Assembly: GCF_019331805.1 (NCBI RefSeq)
Contig: NZ_JAHBBE010000028.1
Coordinates: 1 to 34,495, forward strand
DNA from: Bifidobacterium pongonis
GTDB lineage: Bacteria > Actinomycetota > Actinomycetes > Actinomycetales > Bifidobacteriaceae
Direction: 5' to 3'
DNA length: 34,495 nt
A model generated the notes under the pieces. That model was not told the DNA's origin. It saw nothing but the letters and a program-made list of their open reading frames with translations, and ran no database searches. The translations under genes and the position numbers were made by a program. Below are positions 25,183 through 33,242 of the stretch, one piece after another. How positions within the stretch are numbered: position 1 is the stretch's first letter; the number at the start of each line of letters is the position of its first letter.

Positions 25183-26052
25183 ATGACCATCAACATTCTT
25201 AAGACGAACGGCATCAAACGTGCCATTGCGGCGGTCGTCGCGGCGGCTGCGCTCGTATCCGTGGCGGCATGCGGCAACTCGTCCTCCGCCTCCAGCGATG
25301 CCAACGGCTCCGCATCCGGCAAGGTCACGAAGATCACCGTGGGCGTGTGCCCCGGCCCGTACGGCGACATGGTCGACAAGGTCATCGCGCCGCTGCTCAA
25401 GGATGACGGCTACGAGCTCAAGACCAAGCTCTTCAACGACTACGTGCAGCCCGACAAGGCACTCGCCTCCGGATCCATTCAGGCCAACCTGATGCAGCAC
25501 ATCAACTACCTGAAGAAGTTCACGAAGGACAATAACCTCGACCTCACCTCGCTCGGCCAGGTGCCGACGTTGGGCTTGGGCATCTACTCCAACAAGTACA
25601 AGTCCATCAAGGACATCAAGGACGGTTCCACCGTGTCCATCGCGGCGGACGGCTCCAACCTGGCCCGCTCGCTCGGCGTTCTCGAACAGCAGGGACTCGT
25701 GACGCTCAAGGACGGCATCGACGCGACCAAGGCCTCCGTCAACGACATCGCCTCCAACCCGAAGAACCTTAAGATCAAGACCCTTGACGCCGCGCAGCTC
25801 GCACGCTCCGTCAGCACCGTCGATGTGGCGCTCGTGCCCGGCAACTTCGCTTGGGCGGCTGGACTCAAGCCGTCCGAAGCGCTCGCCACCGAAAAGCAGG
25901 ATGAAGGCGTGATCAACGTGTTCGTCGTCAACACCAAGGACGCCGACTCCGACTTCGGCAAGGCCGTCAAGAAGCTGCTCGTCAGCCAGGAGTTCAAGGA
26001 TGCCATCGCCAAGAGCGAATTCAAGGACTTCGGCAAGCCGACCACGTGGTGA
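25183..26052 (+). CDS. metQ: Methionine-binding lipoprotein MetQ
   Basis: A 289-residue NlpA/MetQ family solute-binding lipoprotein. A signal peptide with KR at 12-13 and hydrophobic core ends in VAAC (Cys30 lipidated). The mature protein shows KITVGVCPGPYGDMVDKVIA, DYVQPDKALASGSIQANLMQ and DVALVPGNFAWAAGL. These are typical of the family that delivers D- and L-methionine to MetNI. ATG 25183 follows GAGAGAGGG. The second gene of the unit; metN follows after 97 bp containing a small hairpin. Confidence 0.93.
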   Translation: MTINILKTNGIKRAIAAVVAAAALVSVAACGNSSSASSDANGSASGKVTKITVGVCPGPYGDMVDKVIAPLLKDDGYELKTKLFNDYVQPDKALASGSIQANLMQHINYLKKFTKDNNLDLTSLGQVPTLGLGIYSNKYKSIKDIKDGSTVSIAADGSNLARSLGVLEQQGLVTLKDGIDATKASVNDIASNPKNLKIKTLDAAQLARSVSTVDVALVPGNFAWAAGLKPSEALATEKQDEGVINVFVVNTKDADSDFGKAVKKLLVSQEFKDAIAKSEFKDFGKPTTW

Positions 26053-26079
26053 TCACACACGACCAACCGACCATCGACC

Positions 26080-26114
26080 GGCCCGCATGCGTCGCATCCG
26101 CGCCCATGCGGGCC
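26080..26114 (+). other. Hairpin between metQ and metN
   Basis: GGCCCGCATG (26080-26089) pairs with CATGCGGGCC (26105-26114), a 10-bp stem with a 15-nt loop and no U-tract. It may set the higher level of binding protein over ATPase by stabilising the upstream mRNA, as is common in ABC operons. Confidence 0.5.
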
Positions 26115-26149
26115 TTCGCGGTCCAAACACAACGAGGAAACGAGGAGCA

Positions 26150-27217
26150 ATGAGCGTCATCGAACTGCGTGACGTATCCGTCACCTTCCGTGAACGGGGG
26201 CGGACCGTCGAAGCGGTCAAACATGTGAGCCTGAGCGTCGATAAAGGCGAGATCTTCGGCATCGTAGGATTCTCCGGGGCTGGTAAAAGCACGCTGGTAC
26301 GCACCATCAACCTGCTGGAACGCCCCACCGGCGGAAGCGTGTTCATCGACGGCAAGGACATCACGAACGTGAACGGCGCCGACCTGCGTGACCTGCGCAA
26401 GCGCATCGGATTCATTTTCCAAGGGTTCAACCTCATCACCAACGTCACCGTCGGCAAGAACATCGAATTCGCGCTCAAAGCCGGAGGCTACCCGAAGGAC
26501 CAGTGGGCGGGGCGCGTGCGTGAGCTGCTTGCGCTCGTCGGCCTGGAAAACAAGATCGACAGCTATCCGTCCAGCCTGTCCGGCGGGCAGAAGCAGCGCG
26601 TTTCGATCGCGCGTGCGCTCGCCAACAAGCCGGAGATCCTGCTGTGCGATGAGGCGACCAGCGCGTTGGATCTCGAAACCACCGAGGGAATTCTGGAACT
26701 GCTGCGCCACATCAATAAGGAACTGGGCATCACCATCGTGTTCATCACCCATCAGCTGGATGTGGCCAAAAGCATCTTCGACCGCGTGGCGGTGATGGAA
26801 AACGGCGTCGTCGTGGAACAGGGCGACACCTTCGACGTGTTCAGTGCGCCGAAGCACCCCACCACCAAGGCGCTTGTGGAACGCTACCTTGGCATCGCGG
26901 TACCGCCGCAGCTTGTGCCGTCGCTGCCGGACGGGACCATCGTGGAACTCCGGTACAAGGGTGAATCGGCGCTCGAACCGCTGATCAGCGCCGTCGCGCA
27001 ACGGTACGGCGTGACCATCGACGTGCTGCACGCGAACGTCGAATACTTCGGGGCGCAGGCCATCGGCATTCTCATCGTGCTGGTGGCGGGCGGCGGCGAC
27101 GCGCTCGGCCAGGCTCTGGTCGACTTGCGCGAGCATGTGTTCGGTTACCGCGAGATTGACCGGGCCGCATTGACGGCTGCGCGTGGCGCCAACGATTCCG
27201 CGGACAAGGAGGCATGA
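26150..27217 (+). CDS. metN: Methionine ABC transporter ATPase MetN
   Basis: A 355-residue ABC ATPase. Walker A is GFSGAGKST (40-48), the signature LSGGQKQR (143-150), Walker B ILLCDEATSALD (163-174) and switch His in FITHQLD. An additional C-terminal domain of about 75 residues (about 275-345), containing VELRYKGESALEPLISAVAQ and IGILIVLVAGGGDAL, is the NIL domain of MetN that binds methionine and inhibits transport when internal methionine is high. ATG 26150 follows GAGGAG at five bases. Its stop overlaps the region of the metI ribosome site. Confidence 0.95.
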   Translation: MSVIELRDVSVTFRERGRTVEAVKHVSLSVDKGEIFGIVGFSGAGKSTLVRTINLLERPTGGSVFIDGKDITNVNGADLRDLRKRIGFIFQGFNLITNVTVGKNIEFALKAGGYPKDQWAGRVRELLALVGLENKIDSYPSSLSGGQKQRVSIARALANKPEILLCDEATSALDLETTEGILELLRHINKELGITIVFITHQLDVAKSIFDRVAVMENGVVVEQGDTFDVFSAPKHPTTKALVERYLGIAVPPQLVPSLPDGTIVELRYKGESALEPLISAVAQRYGVTIDVLHANVEYFGAQAIGILIVLVAGGGDALGQALVDLREHVFGYREIDRAALTAARGANDSADKEA

Positions 27218-27219
27218 TC

Positions 27220-27879
27220 ATGAGTGAAACACTGGAAATCCTGCAGGAGAATCTTGGCCAGGCCTTGCTCGACACCGCGTACATGGTCATGGTTTCGGCG
27301 ATTATCGGTATCGTGCTGGGAACGCTTATCGCATTGCTGCTGTATTTGACCGAGAACCGGCTGTTCAAGCCGAATCATGCGGTGAACGTCATCGTCGGAT
27401 TCATCGTGAACGCGATCCGATCGCTGCCGTTCCTGATTCTGATGGTCGTGCTGATTCCCGTCGTGCAGCTTCTGATCGGAGACCCGTATACGCCCACGGG
27501 TGGCGCGATCTCCCTGTCGATTGCGGCCGTGCCGTTCTTCGCGCGTATCGCCGAAAGCGCGTTCTCCGAAGTCGATCCAGGTTTGCTGGAAGCGGCGATC
27601 TCCACGGGCGCCACCACGCGGCAGATCATCGTCGACGCGATTTTCCCGCAGGCATTGCCCTCGTTCATCCGTGGCGTGGTGCTCACCATCATTTCGCTGA
27701 TCGGCTATTCGGCGATGGTCGGCACAATCGGTGCCGGCGGCATTGGCGATATGGCCATTCAGTACGGCTACAACCGGTATGAGACCGGTGTGCTGGTGGC
27801 GATCGTGATCATTCTGATCGTGCTGGTGCAGATCATCCAGTGGATCGGCGATTGGGCGGCGCGCAAGGTCACGCACTGA
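27220..27879 (+). CDS. metI: Methionine ABC transporter permease MetI
   Basis: A 219-residue permease with five hydrophobic segments (about 18-44, 57-82, 87-103, 148-170, 185-206). It includes the MetI-type loop EVDPGLLEAAISTGATTRQI and SLPFLILMVVLIPVV. The start ATG 27220 is chosen over ATG 27214 because AAGGAGG (27206-27212) is seven bases from 27220 and only one base from 27214. Forms the transmembrane channel with MetN and MetQ. Confidence 0.95.
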   Translation: MSETLEILQENLGQALLDTAYMVMVSAIIGIVLGTLIALLLYLTENRLFKPNHAVNVIVGFIVNAIRSLPFLILMVVLIPVVQLLIGDPYTPTGGAISLSIAAVPFFARIAESAFSEVDPGLLEAAISTGATTRQIIVDAIFPQALPSFIRGVVLTIISLIGYSAMVGTIGAGGIGDMAIQYGYNRYETGVLVAIVIILIVLVQIIQWIGDWAARKVTH

Positions 27880-27944
27880 CCGATGCGCCGCAGGGCGTGA
27901 CCGGTGCGAACCGGCCCGCATGGCATGAATAGGTAGGTTCCATT

Positions 27945-29123
27945 ATGACTTCCCATGGTTCTCCGGTGGCGTTCACCACGGTCGCCCAGTCGATTCCGCC
28001 GAACGTGTTCGCGGACATGGATCGCAAGGTTGCCGCCGCAGTGGCGGGCGGCGCCGACGTGATCGATCTGGCGAAAGGCAATCCGGACGCGTTCCCCGCC
28101 GAATTCATCCGCGATGTCGCCAAAGCGGCCGTGGATGATCCGGCGAACGCCCGATATTCGCCCTTCGATGGCAAGCCGAGTTTTCTGCGGGCGGCGGCGA
28201 ACTGGTACCGCGATACGTATGGTGTTGAGGTCGATTGGCGTACGCAGCTGTTCACGGTGGAAGGCGCGGTCGACGGTTTGGCCGCGCTGACCGCGGTGCT
28301 GGTTTCGCCGGGCGATGCGGTCGCCTTCGCCGACCCGTACTATCCCTCATACCATTGCATGACGGTGATGGCGCAAGGCGAGGAGGTGCTGCTGCCTTCG
28401 CTGGCGGAACGCGGGTTCCTTCCCGATCTCGATGCGGTGCCGGGGGAGACGTGGGATCGCGTCAAAGTGCTGATCCTCAACTATCCGAACAATCCGACCG
28501 GGGCGCAGGCGCCGCGCGAATTCCTCGAACGGGCGATCGAACTGGCGCACGAGCACCGTTTTGTGATCATCCAGGATTTCGCCTACGCGGGGCTTGGCGT
28601 GAAGGACCAGCAGATCAGTATCCTGTCGCTGCCGGGCGCGTTCGATGTGGCCGTGGAGGTGTGCTCGCTGTCGAAGATGTATGCGATGGCCGGTTGGCGT
28701 GCCGGGTTCATCGCGGGCAACGACGACATTGTGAGCCATGTGAAGCAGTACCACTACCAGATGGGGTCCATGGTGACGTCCAGCATCCAGGACGCGGGTG
28801 CGGCGGCACTGACTTCCGATCAGAGCTGCGTGCGTGAACTGGCGGAACGCTATGCGCGGCGGCGTGACATCGTCGCGGGCGGATTGCGCGGTTTCGGCTT
28901 GGACGTGTTCGATTCACCTGGCGGCATCTACGCCTGGGTGCATGCGCCCGAAGGCCTGGATGGCGAAGGGGTCGCCGATCTGCTGTTGGAACGTGCCGCC
29001 GTGGCCGCGCTGCCCGGCACCTGCTTCGGCAAGGTCGGCAAGGATTACGTGCGGTTCAGCCTGCTGAAGTCGGAGGACCTGCTGCGCGAGGCCGTGAGGC
29101 GGGTTGGCGCGGTGGTTGGGTAA
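27945..29123 (+). CDS. Class I/II PLP-dependent aminotransferase
   Basis: A 392-residue fold-type I aminotransferase. PLP-binding residues are visible: Lys244 in SLSKMYAMAGWRAGF (Schiff base), Asp211 and Tyr214 in QDFAYAGLG, and NYPNNPTG (179-186). DLAKGNPDAFP near the N-terminus is the usual substrate-side glycine loop. The sequence is typical of aspartate/alanine/aromatic or branched-chain-type aminotransferases; the substrate cannot be told from motifs. ATG 27945 has AGGTAGG seven bases upstream and lies 66 bp after metI on the same strand. Its place at the end of a methionine ABC unit headed by a 2-ketoacid reductase suggests that it aminates the keto acid of methionine, which is inference. 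Confidence 0.9.
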   Translation: MTSHGSPVAFTTVAQSIPPNVFADMDRKVAAAVAGGADVIDLAKGNPDAFPAEFIRDVAKAAVDDPANARYSPFDGKPSFLRAAANWYRDTYGVEVDWRTQLFTVEGAVDGLAALTAVLVSPGDAVAFADPYYPSYHCMTVMAQGEEVLLPSLAERGFLPDLDAVPGETWDRVKVLILNYPNNPTGAQAPREFLERAIELAHEHRFVIIQDFAYAGLGVKDQQISILSLPGAFDVAVEVCSLSKMYAMAGWRAGFIAGNDDIVSHVKQYHYQMGSMVTSSIQDAGAAALTSDQSCVRELAERYARRRDIVAGGLRGFGLDVFDSPGGIYAWVHAPEGLDGEGVADLLLERAAVAALPGTCFGKVGKDYVRFSLLKSEDLLREAVRRVGAVVG

Positions 29124-29260
29124 CGCCTTTCGTACCTGCGTACGAAACCGCGAATACGCAAGGGGTACCGGAACCCGTCTGATTGGCACGACGTATTATG
29201 AGCGTCATGCCGATTGGGCGGGTTCGCACGTTATGGGGGCGAAGATGCTTTCATATCGCT

Positions 29261-29275
29261 TTATCGTGACGATAA
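29261..29275. promoter_or_regulatory. TTAT-N7-ATAA dyad, copy 1
   Basis: TTATCGTGACGATAA is a perfect 7-bp inverted repeat around a single G. Operator-like; 237 bp upstream of the cystine-binding lipoprotein start. Confidence 0.5.
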
Positions 29276-29373
29276 TCGCCTTGCAATTCTCGCGCCTATT
29301 ATCATATTTTTGACTATTTCGTAATCATTGGAGACTGCGAAATAGCGCATATAGAAGTTGAAATAATGGCGCG

Positions 29374-29388
29374 TTATCAATTCCATAA
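29374..29388. promoter_or_regulatory. TTAT-N7-ATAA dyad, copy 2
   Basis: TTATCAATTCCATAA shares the TTATC....ATAA ends and 15-bp length with the copy at 29261-29275; the inner bases are only partly symmetric. It lies 124 bp upstream of the lipoprotein start. Confidence 0.45.
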
Positions 29389-29511
29389 TCGCTGGGGTTT
29401 GATAGCGGCTTATAGATTAAGGCGATTATTCCCTAGCTGTGTCGGCTTAATGCGGTGATTATCTTATGAACCATCACAGCAAGTTTTCATTTGAGTTTGG
29501 AGTAATGTCAT

Positions 29512-30384
29512 ATGTCTCGTATCGTGAAGAAATTCACTTCCGCAATCGCAGTGTTCGCGATATCGACCATTGTGCTTTCCGGATGTGGCGCTGGTAACGG
29601 TTCATCCAACACGTCCAAGGAAGCCACGGCAGACAACCCGCGTATCATCAACGCGGCGACCGGCGGCAGCCCTGCTCCGTTCATTCTGAAGACGACCGAT
29701 GGCGGTCTGGAAGGCCAGAACTATGATCTGCTCAACGCGATCTTCGACAAGCTTCCCCAGTACAAGCTCAAGTGGAACACCGTCGAATTCAGCGCGATCT
29801 TCACGGGCCTGGATGCTGGCCGCTATCAGATCGGCGTCAATAACATCGCGAAGAACAAGGAACGCGAAGCGAAATACCTGTACAGCGATCCGATCTACGT
29901 CGATCGTTATGCCATCGAAGTCGCGAATGATTCCGATCTGGTGAACAAGAAGATAACGTCTCTGGGCGATCTGGCCGGATACACCGCGTTGCTCGACTCC
30001 GGAACCAACACCGCTTTGGCCGTTGAAAACTGGAACAAGGCCAATCCCGACAAGCAGATCAAAACCAAGTACGTCGGCACCGGTTCGGATTTGACCAGCA
30101 AGCTGCGCAATGTGGAAAACGGCCAGGCCGATTTCGCCATCGACGATGTGCCGATCTTCAACTATTACAAGAAGAAGGTTGGTTTGCAGTTGACCGGCAT
30201 CGACGCTGGCGATGAATTCACCAAGTCGCTGGGCAACGATGCGTACTGCTATGTGATCTTCCCCAAGGGGGAGGAACAGCTCGCCAAGGACGTCAACAAG
30301 GCGCTGAAGGAGCTGTTCAAGGACGGAACCTCCACCAAGCTCAACAACAAGTGGTTTGGCACTGATTTGACTCCGAAGGAGTAA
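29512..30384 (+). CDS. Cystine-type amino-acid-binding lipoprotein
   Basis: A 290-residue SBP_bac_3 lipoprotein. The signal peptide (KK at 6-7, hydrophobic core) ends in LSGC with Cys25. Landmarks are APFILKTTDGGLEGQNYDLL, IFTGLDAGRYQIGVNNIAKN and KEREAKYLYSDPIY. These resemble the cystine/S-sulfocysteine-type binding proteins TcyA/TcyJ/TcyK, in which GLDAGRYD..AN.I..T.ER..KY.FSDPY is conserved. Ligand assignment to cystine or a related S-compound is inferred. ATG 29512 follows TTTGGAG. First gene of a five-gene unit. Confidence 0.88.
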   Translation: MSRIVKKFTSAIAVFAISTIVLSGCGAGNGSSNTSKEATADNPRIINAATGGSPAPFILKTTDGGLEGQNYDLLNAIFDKLPQYKLKWNTVEFSAIFTGLDAGRYQIGVNNIAKNKEREAKYLYSDPIYVDRYAIEVANDSDLVNKKITSLGDLAGYTALLDSGTNTALAVENWNKANPDKQIKTKYVGTGSDLTSKLRNVENGQADFAIDDVPIFNYYKKKVGLQLTGIDAGDEFTKSLGNDAYCYVIFPKGEEQLAKDVNKALKELFKDGTSTKLNNKWFGTDLTPKE

Positions 30385-30388
30385 GGCC

Positions 30389-31141
30389 TTGCCGGATCTA
30401 TTTGATATCAAGCTTGTCTTCACGCAGATTCCGCAGCTGCTCAAATATCTGCCGGTGACATTGGAGCTCACCGTGGCGGCCGGAATCGTAGGACTCATCC
30501 TGGGTGCGGCCATTGCGCTGGTACGTATCAAGAAGATTCCCGTACTCAATCAGCTTGTCATCTTCTACGTCTCGCTGGTGCGAGGCACGCCGATCATCGT
30601 GCAGCTGTACATCAGCTACTTCGGAATCCCCATCTTCCTCAAATACCTCAACTACTGGAACGGTACGAACTTCGACGTCAACGGCATTCCCCCGGTGGTG
30701 TTCGCCATTCTGGCGCTGGCCATCAACCAGTCCGCGTTCATGTCGGAAATCATGAGGGCCGCGCTCCTCGCGGTCGATGACGGACAGGTCGAAGCCGCCG
30801 AATCGCTGGGCATGACGGCGAACCAAGTGCGTATGCGCGTTCTGCTGCCGCAGGCCGGAATCGTGGCTCTGCCCGGCCTGATGAACTCCCTCATTGGACT
30901 CATCAAGGGCACATCGCTGGCATTCGTGTGCGCGGTCGTCGAAATGACGGCCGAAGGTCAGATCCTGGCCGGTGCCACATACCGCTACTTCGAAATGTAT
31001 TGCTCTCTCGCCATCATCTACTGGGTCATCACCATGATCCTGGAATGGTTGGCGCGACTGTTGGAAAAGAAACTCTCGGTTCCCGAGCAAGCTCCGGAAC
31101 TCAAGCAAGTCATTCAGGAAGGGGCATTGGCCAATGATTAA
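30389..31141 (+). CDS. Cystine-type ABC transporter permease
   Basis: A 250-residue HisMQ-family permease. Hydrophobic segments lie near 22-45, 50-78, 93-115, 163-185 and 205-228. SLVRGTPIIVQLYISYFGIP and FMSEIMRAALLAVDDGQVEA with ESLGMTANQVRMRVLLPQAG are very like TcyL/TcyM and other cystine permeases. Only one permease gene is present, so it would act as a homodimer. Translation starts at TTG 30389, supported by AAGGAG (30376-30381) at seven bases. It overlaps the ATPase start by 8 bp. Confidence 0.9.
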   Translation: MPDLFDIKLVFTQIPQLLKYLPVTLELTVAAGIVGLILGAAIALVRIKKIPVLNQLVIFYVSLVRGTPIIVQLYISYFGIPIFLKYLNYWNGTNFDVNGIPPVVFAILALAINQSAFMSEIMRAALLAVDDGQVEAAESLGMTANQVRMRVLLPQAGIVALPGLMNSLIGLIKGTSLAFVCAVVEMTAEGQILAGATYRYFEMYCSLAIIYWVITMILEWLARLLEKKLSVPEQAPELKQVIQEGALAND

Positions 31142-31904
31142 GATTCGCAATCTCGTCAAGCGATTCAACAAGCATACGGTCCTCGACGGAATCGATCTGG
31201 ATATCGAGCCGGGAGAGGTGGTGGCCTTCATCGGTCCGTCCGGAACCGGCAAGTCGACGTTCCTGCGTTCGCTCAACCTTCTGGAGAAGCCGGACAGCGG
31301 AACGATCCAGTTCGACGACGCCACGTACGATCTTGCGCACATCTCCAAGAAGGAGACGCTTCGTCTGCGCCGCAACACTTCCATGGTGTTCCAGAGCTTC
31401 AACCTGTTCAAGAACCGCACCGTTCTGGAGAACGTGGAGGAGGGGCTCAGGGTAGTCAAGAAGCTGCCGAAGAACGAAGCGAAGGAGTATGCGCTGGCCG
31501 AACTTCGCAATGTCGGACTTGAAGCCTACCAGGACCATTATCCGCAGCATCTGTCGGGTGGTCAGCAGCAGCGCGTCGCCATCGCAAGGGCGCTGTCCAT
31601 GAAGCCCAAGCTGCTTCTGCTCGACGAGCCGACCTCGGCCCTTGACCCCGAACGAGTCAAGGAAGTGCAGGACACCATCACTCTGGCCGCACAGGAGGGG
31701 AACACCATGCTTCTGGTGTCCCATGAGATGGGATTCGTGCGCAAGATCGCCTCGCGTGTGCTGTTCATCGAAAACGGCAAGATCGTGGAACAAGGTAATC
31801 CGGAGGAGATTTTCTCCCATCCGAAGACGCCTCGTCTGCGTTCGTTCCTGTCCGATATCGAATCCTACGATTCCAAGCCCGTAGTGCTCAGCCCGCTCGC
31901 TTGA
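31134..31904 (+). CDS. Cystine-type ABC transporter ATPase
   Basis: A 256-residue polar amino-acid ABC ATPase. It has Walker A GPSGTGKST (34-42), signature LSGGQQQR, Walker B LLLLDEPTSALDPE and LVSHEMGF. The ATG 31134 lies in ATGATTAA with the permease stop. It completes the binding protein-permease-ATPase importer. Its stop codon lies inside a perfect 12-bp tandem duplication (31900-31923). Confidence 0.93.
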   Translation: MIKIRNLVKRFNKHTVLDGIDLDIEPGEVVAFIGPSGTGKSTFLRSLNLLEKPDSGTIQFDDATYDLAHISKKETLRLRRNTSMVFQSFNLFKNRTVLENVEEGLRVVKKLPKNEAKEYALAELRNVGLEAYQDHYPQHLSGGQQQRVAIARALSMKPKLLLLDEPTSALDPERVKEVQDTITLAAQEGNTMLLVSHEMGFVRKIASRVLFIENGKIVEQGNPEEIFSHPKTPRLRSFLSDIESYDSKPVVLSPLA

Positions 31905-31923
31905 TACGGAACTTGATACGGAA
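31900..31923 (+). repeat. 12-bp tandem duplication over ATPase stop
   Basis: CTTGATACGGAA occurs twice in a row (31900-31911 and 31912-31923), and each copy contains the TGA. The first TGA (31902-31904) ends the ATPase. A 14-bp palindrome, CGGCCGATCGGCCG, follows at 31943-31956. Confidence 0.85.
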
Positions 31924-31986
31924 CACATCGGAATCTGACTGACGGCCGATCGGCCGCAATACATCGAATTTTGAAAGGGAAAACAA

Positions 31987-33183
31987 ATGGCATTCGGATT
32001 GAATAATGGCAACGCGTCCGCGACGCTGCATCTCGACAGGACGGCCAACGCCTGCGGCGTGCGTGCCCATCGCAAGCAGACGGAGGACCCGCAGGGGCGT
32101 AACCGTCCGGCAGAGGAAACGACCGTCGAACAGACGCCGGATGGTGCTTTCCGCCGCCAACGCAACGAGTTCACCGTACGCTTCGGCACCCAGCCCGGCC
32201 AGGCTCCCGTGGAAGCCGGACGCTACCATGTGCTTGGCGCGACCGGATGCGGTTGGAATCGTCGTCAACGCATCGTGATCCGTCTGCTGGGACTGTGGGA
32301 TGTGTTCACCCCGGAGATCATCTATGGCCGTGACGAGCATGGCTGGAAGCTTACCCACCCTGAAGGCGGCGTGGCTGAAAAGTTCGGTTATGAGCGCCTC
32401 AACGATGCTTACAAGGTCACGGACCCGAACTATCAGGGAAGAGCAACCTCGCCCACCGTCATCGACATGACCACCGGCAAGGTGGTGACCAACAACTACC
32501 ACATTCTGAGCATCGATCTTGAGACGGCCTTCAAGCCGTTCCACAAGCCCGGCGCCCCCGACCTGTACCCGGAGGATCTGCGACAGGAGATCGACCTGCT
32601 CAACCAGCAGATCTTCGATGACGTCAACAACGGTACCTACAAGGTCAATTTCGCCACATCCAAGGGGGCGGCGAAGGCCGCCTACGAGGTCTTCAAAGCG
32701 CGTCTGGCCGACTACGACTTCCGCTTGGCATCGAGGCGTTACCTGTTCGGTCCGAATCTGACGGATTCCGACGTCCGCCTGTTCCAAACCCTGGAATCGT
32801 ACGAAATCGGCTACAGGCCGGAATTCCTGGAAAGCCTTGGCCTTTCCGATGACGAAGTGGTGCACGTGTGGGATTACCCGAACCTGTTCGCCTATGCGCG
32901 TGACCTGTTCCAGACGCCGGGATTCATCGACGACCAGGAACTGTTCGATCTGGGATACGTGCCGGACGAAAACGGCGATTATGCTCGCGATCCGTTCTCC
33001 CCGGCCGATCACACCCTGCAGTCCGTCAAGGATGAGCGCAAGGCGCTGTACGAGCGTTGGCTTGAACCCGCGGGCCGTGAAGCGCTGTCCGGTTCGCCCT
33101 ACTATTCCGGTCCGGGCGTCGGCGGCTCGTTCGAACTGTGGCAGTTCGGCCCCGAATCCGCATCCCAGCCCTTCCGCGGCTGA
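31987..33183 (+). CDS. Glutathionyl-hydroquinone reductase-like (Xi-class GST family)
   Basis: A 398-residue protein of the glutathionyl-hydroquinone reductase (YqjG/ECM4, Xi-class GST) family. Shared features include a thioredoxin-fold N-domain with the active Cys88 (TGCGWNRR), YQGRATSPTVID, DLYPEDLRQEIDLLN, VNNGTYKVNFATSKGA, RRYLFGPNLTDSDVRLFQTL, and YPNLFAYARDLFQTPG. The usual active site CPWA is CGWN here. The glutathione gamma-Glu-binding NES motif is TNNY (168-171). The family normally reduces glutathionylated substrates with glutathione, which bifidobacteria are not known to make; the true thiol or substrate is therefore unclear. ATG 31987 has GAAAGGGA upstream. It lies between cystine-type transporter genes and a GNAT gene in one unit. 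Confidence 0.87.
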   Translation: MAFGLNNGNASATLHLDRTANACGVRAHRKQTEDPQGRNRPAEETTVEQTPDGAFRRQRNEFTVRFGTQPGQAPVEAGRYHVLGATGCGWNRRQRIVIRLLGLWDVFTPEIIYGRDEHGWKLTHPEGGVAEKFGYERLNDAYKVTDPNYQGRATSPTVIDMTTGKVVTNNYHILSIDLETAFKPFHKPGAPDLYPEDLRQEIDLLNQQIFDDVNNGTYKVNFATSKGAAKAAYEVFKARLADYDFRLASRRYLFGPNLTDSDVRLFQTLESYEIGYRPEFLESLGLSDDEVVHVWDYPNLFAYARDLFQTPGFIDDQELFDLGYVPDENGDYARDPFSPADHTLQSVKDERKALYERWLEPAGREALSGSPYYSGPGVGGSFELWQFGPESASQPFRG

Positions 33184-33242
33184 GCTCATACGATTCGGAA
33201 CCGGCAGTTGAATACGCATGATGATTGGACGGAAAAGGAACG

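Larger units (their letters stand above)
29124..29511. promoter_or_regulatory. AT-rich promoter region of cystine ABC unit
   Basis: A 388-bp gap, markedly AT-richer than the rest of the window. It is full of TTAT/ATAA motifs (two perfect TTAT-N7-ATAA dyads, and CTTATAG-N7-CGATTAT at 29409-29429, which resembles the 21-bp sulfur-region element). No gene, tRNA or riboswitch is recognised. It should carry the promoter of the 29512-33764 unit. Confidence 0.55.
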
